Assembly: GCF_021648885.1 (NCBI RefSeq)
Contig: NZ_JAKJHZ010000007.1
Span: forward strand, 310,001-374,000
Direction: 5' to 3'
From: Nocardioides potassii
Lineage (GTDB): Bacteria; Actinomycetota; Actinomycetes; Propionibacteriales; Nocardioidaceae
Length of the DNA stretch: 64,000 bases
Numbering within the stretch: the first letter of the stretch is position 1; every line of letters starts with the position of its first letter. Shown here in pieces: positions 8,839-16,963 of the stretch. The translations under genes were made by a program, and so were the position numbers. The notes under the pieces were generated by a model. The model searched no databases and was not told where the DNA came from. It was given only the letters and a program-made list of their open reading frames with translations.

Positions 8839-9405
8839 GTGATCGGAACACCCCGTACGGCACTGACCGTCGCGGTCGCTGCCCTGGCCCTCGTGCTGGC
8901 GGCCGGTACGGGCGCGACCGCGTCGCTCATGATCAGCGGCAAGCAGATCAAGGACAACTCGGTCACCAGCCAGGACATCAAGAACAACAGCCTCAAGGTC
9001 AAGGACCTGTCGGCCAAGGCGCAGGCCAAGCTCAGGGGCCGCACCGGCGCCACCGGCGCCCGCGGCCCGGCCGGCCCCGCCGGTCCCGCAGGCAGCGTGG
9101 GCCTGCCCGGTCTCCAGGGGATCCCCGGCCTCAGCGGCTTCGACGTCGTCACGGTCACCCAGAACATCCCGGCCCTGTCCGGGCTGGTCGGTGGCACGGG
9201 CCAGGTCTCCGCGGCCTGCGCCGCGGGTCAGAAGGCGATCTCGGCGACGTCGTCGTACGCCTCCGCGCCGCTCGACCAGCTGGGCAACCTGCTCAGCCAG
9301 GTCACGCGCACCGCCGACGACGCCTTCACCGCCAGCGGTCTCAACCTCAGCCTGACCCAGCGCACGCTCACCCTCGACGTGGTCTGCGCGAACGTCGCCG
9401 GCTGA
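8839..9405 (+). CDS. Secreted protein with short collagen-like repeat
   Basis: The protein has 188 residues and starts at GTG behind AGGAG. A signal peptide or anchor spans about 5-30. Residues 33-57 (GKQIKDNSVTSQDIKNNSLK) are a lysine- and asparagine-rich segment common at the start of actinobacterial collagen-like proteins. From Gly67 to Gly100 every third residue is Gly, giving 11 perfect G-X-Y triplets rich in Pro and Ala. The last 85 residues form a globular domain with two Cys. It is probably a trimeric surface protein. The partner is unknown. Confidence 0.75.
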   Translation: MIGTPRTALTVAVAALALVLAAGTGATASLMISGKQIKDNSVTSQDIKNNSLKVKDLSAKAQAKLRGRTGATGARGPAGPAGPAGSVGLPGLQGIPGLSGFDVVTVTQNIPALSGLVGGTGQVSAACAAGQKAISATSSYASAPLDQLGNLLSQVTRTADDAFTASGLNLSLTQRTLTLDVVCANVAG

Positions 9406-9417
9406 CCGGACCTCACC

Positions 9418-9469
9418 TACCGGACGGTCGTGTCGTCAGACCGCGAGATCACGACACGACTGTCCGGTA
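9418..9469. repeat. 52-bp palindromic repeat, copy A
   Basis: The 19-nt arms (left TACCGGACGGTCGTGTCGT) pair with one mismatch around a 14-nt loop. Copy B at 10561-10618 matches over 52 nt with three differences, in the same orientation. This copy lies between convergent genes and can act as a terminator on either strand. Confidence 0.85.
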
Positions 9470-9474
9470 ACACG

Positions 9475-10507
9475 TCAGCCTGCTCTGGGATCGGGCAGAT
9501 TCTCGTAGTACATCGCTGCAGCCTCTCGCTCGCTCAGCCAGGTGTCGAGGTCGCCGCTCGAGGAGAGGAGTCGCCATCGTCGCGGCAACGAGGGCCGCGC
9601 CAGGGCCCGCTGCCGTACGGCGACCAGCCGGGGCGCGAGCGTCGCCGCGTCCAGCGCCTGGCGGCCGGTCACGCGCGCCACCTCGAAGCCGACCTGGCGC
9701 AGAGCCTCCTCCATCGTGATGTCCCACGCCTGGCGCCCGGCGTCGCGGTGGTCGGCGCCGTCGACCTCGATCACTGCCTCTGCGTCCTCGTCGCCGAGGT
9801 CGACCTCGCCGATGCGCAACCCTTCCGCCGTGATGACCACGCGATTCACCAGCAGGCGTGGCCAGCCGGCGTCCTCCTCAGCCACCGTCCGCACGCGAAC
9901 CTCCATCGGGGATCGGATGCCCCCTCGCGCCCGCGGGATGGCCCACTGCACCACGGCCCGGCGCCGGGCGCTTCGATGGGCTTGGGCATAGGCGATCACC
10001 CTCTGGAGGGAGGTGATCCGACCGGCGAGGGCCGACTCGAGGACGACCAACGCCTCCCCGCGGGTCGTGCCTGCGCATCTCGTCGAACACGGCGCGCTCA
10101 GGCACCACGACTCGTACGCCATGACGCCGCACGACCTCCCACTCGGCAAGCGCCTCGAACGACACCGCGACCCCCGGACTACGCCGCATGGATCCGCGTG
10201 GACCGACCACGATCCCGACCGGTTGCTCGGTGACGCCGTCGACGCCCCTCCCGTCGAGGAAGGCTGCACCGTGCAGGAGACAGGCGGCCCACCCCGTGAC
10301 GGCGGCGTACGCCGGCATGCGGGCGGCCCACTCCACGACGCGCTGCTGGGGCAGCGTGCGGTCGACGGTGCTCGGGACGTACAGCCCCGCACCCGTCTGG
10401 GTCCAGCCCCGCCCACGTGCACACCCCGGCGTCAGGTCGTCGCCGAGCCGCCGGGGATGGACCACCGCCACGCGCGCCGCAACGGGATCCCACCGGTGCC
10501 TGGCCAC
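9475..10507 (-). pseudogene. DUF559-type nuclease-like protein, frameshifted
   Basis: The N-terminal half reads in one frame from the GTG at 10507 (GAGLYVPSTVDRTLPQQRVV, then VVPERAVFDEMRR). The C-terminal half continues in another frame (TTRGEALVVLESALAGRI, then AVIEVDGADH) to 9475. The switch falls at about 10065-10080, and restoring one base would join the halves as DEMRRAGTTRGEAL. The C-terminal domain is DUF559, a restriction-endonuclease-like fold related to Vsr, with the E-x-D pattern in IEVDG. The N-terminal half resembles AbiEi-type regions often fused to it. A sequencing error or programmed frameshift is possible but untested. Confidence 0.75.
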
Positions 10508-10560
10508 CCCGCAGGCTGCACCAGGACGACGTACCTCTGCTGGCGTCCTCCACAGGCCGC

Positions 10561-10618
10561 CGCTACCGGACAGTCGTGTCGTCAGACCGCGAGATCACGA
10601 CACGACCGTTCGGTAGCG
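10561..10618. repeat. Palindromic repeat, copy B
   Basis: Near-copy of 9418-9469 extended by CGC/GCG at the ends, giving 22-nt arms with two mismatches. It sits 5 nt beyond the stop of the M13 peptidase gene, where it would serve as that gene's terminator. Confidence 0.85.
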
Positions 10619-10623
10619 CTGGG

Positions 10624-12567
10624 TCACCAGATGCGGACGCGGTCCTCGGGGTCGAGCCAGAGGCCGTCGTCGGGCTGGGTCTCGAAGACCTCGTGGAACT
10701 CGTCGAGGTTGCGCACGATGTTGGCGCGGAACTCGGCGGGGCTGTGCGGGTCGATGGTGAGGTACTGCAGCTCCTGCTCCTTGCGGCGCTTGGTGCGCCA
10801 CACGTGGGCCCAGTTGAGGAAGAGCGTGCGGCGGTCGTCGACCGAGGCGTTGCCGTCCTTGCTGATGACGTAGGCCTTGTGGGCGATGGTCAGGCCGCCG
10901 AGGTCGCCGATGTTCTCGCCGACCGTGAGGCTGCCGTTGACGTGCTCGCCGGGCAGGGTGCGCGGCTCGAACTGGTCGTACTGCGCGACGAGCGCCTGGG
11001 ACTTGGCCTCGAAGGCGGTCTTGTCCTGGGCGGTCCACCAGTCGTGGAGGTTGCCGTCGCCGTCGTACTGCGCGCCCTGGTCGTCGAAGCCGTGGCCGAG
11101 CTCGTGGCCGATGACGGCGCCGATGCCGCCGTAGTTCTCGGCCTCCTCGGCGTCGGGGCTGAAGAACGGCGGCTGCAGGATCGCGGCCGGGAAGCAGATC
11201 TCGTTGGTGCCCGGGTGGTAATAGGCGTTGACGGTCTGCGGCAGCATCAGCCACTCGTCGCGGTCGACCGGCTGGCCGACCTTCTCGAGCTGGCGGTCGG
11301 TCTCGAAGGCCGAGGCCGCCGCGACGTTGCCGAGCAGGTCGTCGGCGGAGACGGTGAGCGCGGAGTAGTCGCGGAACTCGCGGGGGTAGCCGATCTTGGG
11401 GTAGAAGCGGTCGAGCTTGTCGAAGGCCTTCTGCTTGGTGTCCTCGCCCATCCAGTCGAGCGTCTCGATCGAGCGGCGGTAGGCCGTGACGAGGTTGGCG
11501 ACCAGCTCGTCCATCATCTGCTTCGACGTCGGCGGGAAGTGGCGCGAGACGTAGACCTTGCCGACCGCCTCGCCGATCGCGCCCTCGACGAAGTCGACGC
11601 CGCGCTTCCACCGGGCGCGGAGCTCGGGGGTGCCGTTGAGGGTGCGGCCGTAGAAGTCGAAGTTGGCCTGGACGAACTCGTCCGGGAGGTACGGCGCCGA
11701 GCTGCGCACGATGCGCAGGTGGAGCACGTCGCGCCAGGTCTCGATCGGCGTCTCCTCGAGCACCGTCGAGAGGTGGGAGAAGAAGTCGGGCTGCATCACG
11801 ATCGTCGTGCGCAGCGTCTCCTCGGTGCCGCCGAGGCCGGTGACGTAGGTGACCCAGTCGAACGCCGGGCACAGCTCGCGCAGCTCGTCGAGGGACTTGT
11901 GGTTGGTGGTCTTCTGGACGTCGCGCGTCTCGGCGGCCTCCCAGTGGCCCTCGGCGACGCGGGTCTCGTAGGCCAGGATGCGAGCGGCCGCGCCGGCCGG
12001 GTCGGCGTGCTGGCTGAGGGTGAGCAGCGTCGTCAGGTAGTCGAGGTACTTCTCGCGGATCTCGGCGAACTTGTCGTCGCGGTAGTAGGACTCGTCGGGC
12101 AGGCCGAGGCCGCCCTGGGCGAGGTAGACGATGTTCTTCGAGGCGTCCGCGCGGTCGGGGGTGATGTAGGAGCCGAACAGGCCGGGGCCCCCGATGCGCT
12201 CGAACATGCCGAGGAACGCCGCGAGCTCGGTGAGGTCGGACACCGAGCGGGCCCGCTCGAGCAGGCCCTCGATCGGCTGCAGGCCCTTGGCCTGGATCGT
12301 CTCGGTGTCCATGAAGGAGGCGTAGAGGTCGCCGATCTTGCGCTCCTCGTCGTCGAGCTCGTCGGCCGGGCGGTCGGCGAGCTCGGTGATGATGTCGCGC
12401 ACCTGCTGCTCGGCGGCGTCGGCAAGCGCGATGAACGCGCCCCAGCTCGACTTGTCCGAGGGGATCTCGGTGTCCTGCAGCCACCGTCCGTTGACGTGGC
12501 CGAAGAGGTCGTCCTGGGGACGGATGTCGGGGTCCATGCCCGCGCGGGCTGAGTCGAGGATCGTCAC
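10624..12567 (-). CDS. M13-family zinc metallopeptidase (PepO/neprilysin-like)
   Basis: The protein has 647 residues from GTG (VTILDSARAGMDPDIRPQDD). The zinc site is HELGH (His488, Glu489, His492), with the third ligand Glu551 in ENIGDLGG. NAYYHPGTNEICFPAAIL precedes it and the protein ends in RVRIW, as in many M13 enzymes. There is no signal peptide or membrane anchor, unlike neprilysin, so it should be a cytoplasmic oligopeptidase, as are most actinobacterial members. The start is fixed by a TAGGGT box 7 nt upstream. Length and motifs are complete. Confidence 0.93.
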   Translation of the reverse strand: MTILDSARAGMDPDIRPQDDLFGHVNGRWLQDTEIPSDKSSWGAFIALADAAEQQVRDIITELADRPADELDDEERKIGDLYASFMDTETIQAKGLQPIEGLLERARSVSDLTELAAFLGMFERIGGPGLFGSYITPDRADASKNIVYLAQGGLGLPDESYYRDDKFAEIREKYLDYLTTLLTLSQHADPAGAAARILAYETRVAEGHWEAAETRDVQKTTNHKSLDELRELCPAFDWVTYVTGLGGTEETLRTTIVMQPDFFSHLSTVLEETPIETWRDVLHLRIVRSSAPYLPDEFVQANFDFYGRTLNGTPELRARWKRGVDFVEGAIGEAVGKVYVSRHFPPTSKQMMDELVANLVTAYRRSIETLDWMGEDTKQKAFDKLDRFYPKIGYPREFRDYSALTVSADDLLGNVAAASAFETDRQLEKVGQPVDRDEWLMLPQTVNAYYHPGTNEICFPAAILQPPFFSPDAEEAENYGGIGAVIGHELGHGFDDQGAQYDGDGNLHDWWTAQDKTAFEAKSQALVAQYDQFEPRTLPGEHVNGSLTVGENIGDLGGLTIAHKAYVISKDGNASVDDRRTLFLNWAHVWRTKRRKEQELQYLTIDPHSPAEFRANIVRNLDEFHEVFETQPDDGLWLDPEDRVRIW

Positions 12568-12574
12568 GTGGGCG

Positions 12575-12580
12575 ACCCTA
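12575..12580 (-). promoter_or_regulatory. -10 element, probably leaderless
   Basis: Minus-strand TAGGGT with 7 nt before the GTG start of the M13 peptidase. Confidence 0.5.
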
Positions 12581-12646
12581 ACCCCGGGCACCTACCGCGT
12601 CGTCGTACGCACTGGCAAGGTTCACCGGCACCGTGGTCCAGACCGG

Positions 12647-13624
12647 TCAGCGCACCCGCACGACCGACTTGCCCAGCGTGCGCCGCTCGTCCATGTCGAC
12701 GAGTGCCTGCCCGAAGTCGGCGAGGTCGTAGGTCGCGCCGATCGGCGGCCGGACGACCCCGGACCCGATCATCGGGGCGAGGCGGTGCCACTGCTTCTGC
12801 ATGTAGCCGGGACGGGTCATGGCGTAGGCGCCCCAGCCGACGCCGCGGACGTCGGTGTTGCCGAGCAGCAGCCGGTTGACCTTGACCTCGGGGATGCCCT
12901 GGCCGGCGGCGAACCCGACGACCAGGATCCGGCCCTGCTCGGCCAGGCAGCGCAGCGAGTCGGCGAAGGCGTCACCGCCGACGACGTCGAGCACCACGTC
13001 GACGCCGCGGCCGCCGGTGAGCTCCTTGACCGCGTCCTTGAAGTCCGGGCCGATGACGACCTCGTCGGCACCAGCGGACCGCGCGAAGTCGGCCTTCTCC
13101 TGCGTGCTGACGACCGCGATGGTGCGGGCGCCGAGGCCCTTCGCGACCTGGAGGGTGGCGGTGCCGACGCCGCCGGCGGCGCCGTGGACGAGCACCGTCT
13201 CCCCCTCGCGCAGGCCGCCGCGCTCCTCGAGCGCGAAGAGGGCGGTCAGGTAGTTCATGGGCAGCGCAGCGCCCTCGTCGTACGACATCGCGTCGGGCAG
13301 CGCGAAGGTGAAGACCACCGGGTTGGCGACCTGCTCGGCCGCCCCGCCGTGGAGGTTCACCCCCGCGACCCGCTGGCCGACCGTGAAGCCGCTCGACTCC
13401 GGCGCTCCCGGGTCGAGCACGACGCCGGCGAAGTCGACGCCGAGGGTGAACGGCGGCTCGGGCTTGAACTGGTACTCACCGCGGCTGAGCAGCAGGTCGG
13501 GGAACGAGACGCCGACGCTGTGCACCTCCACCAGCACGTCGTGCGCCCCCGGGGTCGGCTCGGGCACCTCACGCACCTCGACGTCGGACGGACCGGTGAG
13601 CGTGACGACCTGGACTGCCTTCAT
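12647..13624 (-). CDS. NADPH:quinone oxidoreductase-type MDR protein
   Basis: The 325-residue protein is a medium-chain dehydrogenase/reductase without the catalytic or structural zinc ligands, as in the quinone reductase branch. It has an N-terminal GroES-like fold (MKAVQVVTLTGPSDVEVREV) and a Rossmann domain with VLVHGAAGGVGTATLQVAKG (about 150-170), the NADPH loop. It probably reduces quinones or enones with NADPH in the cytosol. It is transcribed alone: a TAGGCT box lies 6 nt before the ATG, and a palindromic repeat separates it from the upstream peptidase gene. Confidence 0.9.
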   Translation of the reverse strand: MKAVQVVTLTGPSDVEVREVPEPTPGAHDVLVEVHSVGVSFPDLLLSRGEYQFKPEPPFTLGVDFAGVVLDPGAPESSGFTVGQRVAGVNLHGGAAEQVANPVVFTFALPDAMSYDEGAALPMNYLTALFALEERGGLREGETVLVHGAAGGVGTATLQVAKGLGARTIAVVSTQEKADFARSAGADEVVIGPDFKDAVKELTGGRGVDVVLDVVGGDAFADSLRCLAEQGRILVVGFAAGQGIPEVKVNRLLLGNTDVRGVGWGAYAMTRPGYMQKQWHRLAPMIGSGVVRPPIGATYDLADFGQALVDMDERRTLGKSVVRVR

Positions 13625-13630
13625 GGGGGC

Positions 13631-13636
13631 AGCCTA
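13631..13636 (-). promoter_or_regulatory. -10 element, probably leaderless
   Basis: Minus-strand TAGGCT with 6 nt before the ATG at 13624. Confidence 0.5.
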
Positions 13637-13644
13637 CGGATGCT

Positions 13645-13722
13645 GGAGTCACCGGATGTCCGGTGACCGCAACGCTTGTCAGCCGAGATCTCGGCCACGA
13701 ACCGTAGGACTCGGCCACGAAG
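13645..13722. repeat. Composite palindromic repeat, copy 1
   Basis: It starts with the hairpin GGAGTCACCGGA-TG-TCCGGTGACCGC, whose outer four bases do not all pair. AACGCTTGTCA follows, then the perfect palindrome GCCGAGATCTCGGC and CACGAACCGT. It matches 18519-18578 closely. It lies between the M15 peptidase gene and the quinone reductase gene. Confidence 0.8.
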
Positions 13723-13729
13723 TACGGCG

Positions 13730-14956
13730 TCAGCCGGCGCGCTTGATCTCGCTGAGCTCGAAGTGCATCGGGTCGGTGTAGCGCCAGTCGCCGCCCCAGG
13801 CGAAGCCCCACTTCTTGAAGATCGCCACGACGGCGCGGTTCATCTCGCCGACCGTGCCGCGGCCGTTGCTGGGGACGTTGAGGTCGAGCGCGAGGCCGAA
13901 CGAGTGGTTGGACAGCGTGGTGGTGTTGGCGATGAAGCGCGGGTAGTAGCAGCCGGCGTACTCGCCGGGGTGGATCTCCGAGGCCAGCCCGGTCTGCTGG
14001 ACCTCGAGCAGCGCCGCCCGCAGCTGGGGGAACAGGTCCTTGTGGCACGTCACGTCGCCGAGGATCGGCACCGGCTCGGTGCGGATGTTGGCCGCGACCC
14101 ACGACGAGTCGGGCGCGATCCGGCCGCCGCCGATCACGCGGTAGCGATAGGTGCCGACGACGTTGCCGATGCCGCTGCCGGTGGGGATCGCAGTGAGGGT
14201 GGCGCCGGGGTCGAGGCCGATCTGCGAGGCGATGTCGAGCATCTGCACCGACGCGTCCTTGCCGACCAGCTTCTCCAGCGGCTTGCGGATCGTGGCCGGC
14301 GTGATCTTGTCGGTCGAGATCAGCAGGCCGTTGTCGGTCGCCATCCCGATGTCGCCGGCCCAGGCGGTGTTGACGACCATGTCGATCGTGGGGATCTGGG
14401 GGGTGTAGGCCCCCACGTGCAGGGTCGGGGCCGAGTCCTTCGAGCCGAGGCGGATCATCCCCGCCTTGTCGACCAGCCGCTTGGCGACCTTCTGGTCGAT
14501 CGCCAGCTCACCACCGGCGACGCGGTCCCAGCCCTCCTGGAAGTCGGCGACCTTGGCCTCCGTGAAGTTGCGGTAGCGGCCGGGATCGACGGAGGCGACC
14601 GTGAGCACGCGGTTCTCGAGGCTGACCTGACCGAGGCCGATCCGCTCGGTGTGGGCGACGCCCTTCAGCTTCTCGATCTTCTTCACCAGGTCGGCGTCGA
14701 TCTCCTTGTCCCACTGCACGAGGATGTCGGCGCTCCACAGCCGACCGTCCCGGCGGCCGGGCGGGTCGACGGCGTGCGCCGGGTCGGCCACCGGCACGGC
14801 GGGCTTGGTCTGCTTCGCCGACTTCGGCTTGCCGGTGCTCGACGAGGCCGCCGGGCTCGGGTCCGGGTCCTTCGCGTCGTCGCCCCCGCTGCACGCCGAC
14901 AGCGCGAGGACGAGAACGGCGGTCGCCGCCGCCCCCACCCCCCGTCGTACGCGCAT
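13730..14956 (-). CDS. Lipoprotein with M15 D,D-carboxypeptidase domain
   Basis: The protein has 408 residues. A lipoprotein signal ends in LALSAC, so Cys21 is the likely lipidated residue. A Pro/Ser/Lys linker runs to about 50. Residues 60-290 are a conserved-looking extracellular region of unknown role. The C-terminal 110 residues are a VanY-like M15 peptidase: SNHSFGLALDLNVPSN carries the His and Asp zinc ligands and GGDWRYTDPMHFEL gives the last His. The enzyme should trim D-Ala or L-Ala-D-Glu bonds in peptidoglycan outside the membrane. A TAAGGT box lies 6 nt before the ATG. Confidence 0.9.
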   Translation of the reverse strand: MRVRRGVGAAATAVLVLALSACSGGDDAKDPDPSPAASSSTGKPKSAKQTKPAVPVADPAHAVDPPGRRDGRLWSADILVQWDKEIDADLVKKIEKLKGVAHTERIGLGQVSLENRVLTVASVDPGRYRNFTEAKVADFQEGWDRVAGGELAIDQKVAKRLVDKAGMIRLGSKDSAPTLHVGAYTPQIPTIDMVVNTAWAGDIGMATDNGLLISTDKITPATIRKPLEKLVGKDASVQMLDIASQIGLDPGATLTAIPTGSGIGNVVGTYRYRVIGGGRIAPDSSWVAANIRTEPVPILGDVTCHKDLFPQLRAALLEVQQTGLASEIHPGEYAGCYYPRFIANTTTLSNHSFGLALDLNVPSNGRGTVGEMNRAVVAIFKKWGFAWGGDWRYTDPMHFELSEIKRAG

Positions 14957-14962
14957 GGACAG

Positions 14963-14968
14963 ACCTTA
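14963..14968 (-). promoter_or_regulatory. -10 element, probably leaderless
   Basis: Minus-strand TAAGGT with 6 nt before the ATG at 14956. It overlaps the last codon and stop of the upstream MFS gene. Confidence 0.45.
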
Positions 14969-16366
14969 CGGAGCCGGTGTCCGGACCCGGTGGGGAATGG
15001 CGAACCAGGAGACCACGCCACCCACGACGAGCAGCACCGCGCAGGCGACGATCGCCCGGTCGTACGACGCGTCGAAGACGATCGGGTCGCGGTAGTCGTC
15101 GCCGGCCAGGCCGACCGCCATCGGGAGCGCGGCGACGGCGAGCAGCGAGCCCGCCCGGGCGACGGCGTTGTTAATCCCGCTGGCGATGCCGGTGACCTCG
15201 TCGGGTGCGGCGGCCAGCACCGTCGCCGTGAGCGGCGCGACCATCAGCGCCAGACCGAGGCCGAAGACGGTGAGCCCGGGCAGGACGTCGCGCCACCAGA
15301 CGACGTCGGGACCGGCGGCGAGGAGCCAGAGGGTGCCGGCCGCCATCACCATGGGGCCGAACGTCATCGGGATCCGCGGGCCGATCCGCTCGCCGAGCGC
15401 GCCGCCGCGCGCGGCGAGGAACAGCATGCAGACGGTGATCGGCAGGGTCGACAGCCCGGCCTCGAGGGCGTTGTAGCCGCCGACGGTCTGCAGCTGCAGG
15501 ACGAGGAAGAACAAGATCGCGCCGAGCGCCGCGTAGACCAGGAGCGTCATCGCATTGGCCGCGCTGAAGGTGCGGTCGGCGAACAGGGCGAGCGGCACCA
15601 TCGGCTCGCGGGTACGACGCTCCACCACGACGAACGCGATCGCGGCCACCACTCCCACGCCGGCCGCCCACCACGTCGCGCGACCGCCCGCGTCGGTCAG
15701 CGCCCAGGTGGTCCCGGCGAGCGCGAGCGACGCCAGCGCGGCTCCGGTGACGTCGAAGCGCGCGTGCGCCCGCGGGTCGCGGGTCTCCGGCACCCAGGTC
15801 TGCGCGAGCCAGACGGTGAGCGCCGCGAGCGGCAGGTTGATCAGGAAGATCCAGCGCCACGACGCGTGGTCGACCAGCAGGCCACCGACCAGCGGGCCGA
15901 GCGCGGCCGCGATCCCGCCGAGCCCGGACCACGCCCCGATCGCGCGGCTGCGGTCCTCGGAGCGGAAGGCGCCCTGGATCATCGCCAGGCTCCCCGGCGT
16001 CAGCAACGCCCCGCCGATCCCCTGGAGCACCCGCGCGGCGATGAGCACCTCGGGGTTGGGCGCGATCCCGCACAGGAGCGAGGCCAGCGCGAACCAGACG
16101 GTGCCGATGACGAAGACCCGTCGCCGGCCGAGCCGGTCGCCGAGCGAGCCGCCGAGCAGGATGAGCGAGGCGAGCGAGAGGAAGTAGCCGTTGGTGATCC
16201 ACTGCAGCTGCTCCAGCGACGCACCCAGGTCGTCGCCCATCGTGCGCAGCGCGACGTTGACGACCGTGCCGTCGAGCAGCGTCAGACCCGAGCCGAGGGT
16301 CGCCGCGGCGACGATCCCCCGCGCGGTCGGCGTACCCCACTCCACCCCAGCAGCGACTCCGCTCAC
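14966..16366 (-). CDS. MFS transporter, DHA2 (14-TM) type
   Basis: The protein has 466 residues from GTG. LLDGTVVNVALRTMGDDLGA in TM1 is the motif D1 of DHA2 exporters. LLGGSLGDRLGRRRVFVIG is motif A between TM2 and TM3. About 14 hydrophobic segments follow, and the C-terminus is short. These are proton-coupled exporters of drugs or other amphiphiles; the substrate is unknown. No regulator is coupled to it, since the upstream tetR gene belongs to the alkane operon and a TAGGCT box sits 6 nt before this start. A contribution of tetR readthrough is possible. Confidence 0.92.
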   Translation of the reverse strand: MSGVAAGVEWGTPTARGIVAAATLGSGLTLLDGTVVNVALRTMGDDLGASLEQLQWITNGYFLSLASLILLGGSLGDRLGRRRVFVIGTVWFALASLLCGIAPNPEVLIAARVLQGIGGALLTPGSLAMIQGAFRSEDRSRAIGAWSGLGGIAAALGPLVGGLLVDHASWRWIFLINLPLAALTVWLAQTWVPETRDPRAHARFDVTGAALASLALAGTTWALTDAGGRATWWAAGVGVVAAIAFVVVERRTREPMVPLALFADRTFSAANAMTLLVYAALGAILFFLVLQLQTVGGYNALEAGLSTLPITVCMLFLAARGGALGERIGPRIPMTFGPMVMAAGTLWLLAAGPDVVWWRDVLPGLTVFGLGLALMVAPLTATVLAAAPDEVTGIASGINNAVARAGSLLAVAALPMAVGLAGDDYRDPIVFDASYDRAIVACAVLLVVGGVVSWFAIPHRVRTPAP

Positions 16367-16372
16367 GCGGAG

Positions 16373-16378
16373 AGCCTA
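16373..16378 (-). promoter_or_regulatory. -10 element, probably leaderless
   Basis: Minus-strand TAGGCT with exactly 6 nt before the GTG start of the MFS gene. Confidence 0.5.
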
Positions 16379-16382
16379 GGAC

Positions 16383-16943
16383 TCAACCGCTCAGCACCCG
16401 GTCGGCGAGCCACGCGATGTCGGCACCGGTCTCCTCGGGGGAGGACGACGGCTGCATGACGTGGCTCAGCACCACCCGGACGACCATGTCGATCGCGGGG
16501 TCGAGGTGGGCGGGGTCGATCCCGGGACCGTACGGCTCCACGCGGGCGCGCACGACCTCCTTGGCCACGCCGAGCAGTGAGCCGGCGTTGGTGGTCAGCA
16601 GCGGGAGCAGCTCGGTGTCGGCGCCGTGGGTGGCGCTGACGACGGCGTGCAGGAGCGTGTTGGCGCGGGCGTAGGTCAGCACGTCGCACACCGACGTCTC
16701 GATCGCACGGGTGAGGTCGTCGGGCTCGGCGTCGAAGGCCCGCTCGACTATGCCGAGGAAGCGGGCGAGCTCCTCGAGCACCATCGCCTCGGCGAGCGCC
16801 GGCTTGGACCCGACCTCGTTGTAGACGGTCTGCCGGCTCACGCCCACGGCCTCGGCCAGGCGTGCCATGGTCACCGAGGCCCAGCCCGACGTGGTGATCA
16901 TCTCGACGGCCGCCGCGACGATGCGGTCGCGGGTGGAGGCCAT
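16383..16943 (-). CDS. TetR-family regulator of the alkane operon (AlkX-like)
   Basis: The protein has 186 residues. The N-terminal HTH reads DRIVAAAVEMITTSGWASVT, then MARLAEAVGVSRQTVYNEVG, the TetR signature. The rest is a helical ligand domain. It begins 20 nt after the alkB stop, so it is the second gene of that operon. In Dietzia and Rhodococcus, TetR proteins placed just behind alkB-rubredoxin (AlkX/AlkU) repress the operon and are released by fatty acids or alkane products. The 9-bp inverted repeat at 18457-18485 is a plausible operator. The specific ligand is inference. Confidence 0.88.
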   Translation of the reverse strand: MASTRDRIVAAAVEMITTSGWASVTMARLAEAVGVSRQTVYNEVGSKPALAEAMVLEELARFLGIVERAFDAEPDDLTRAIETSVCDVLTYARANTLLHAVVSATHGADTELLPLLTTNAGSLLGVAKEVVRARVEPYGPGIDPAHLDPAIDMVVRVVLSHVMQPSSSPEETGADIAWLADRVLSG

Positions 16944-16963
16944 GCGCGCAGTGTAGGAGCCCC

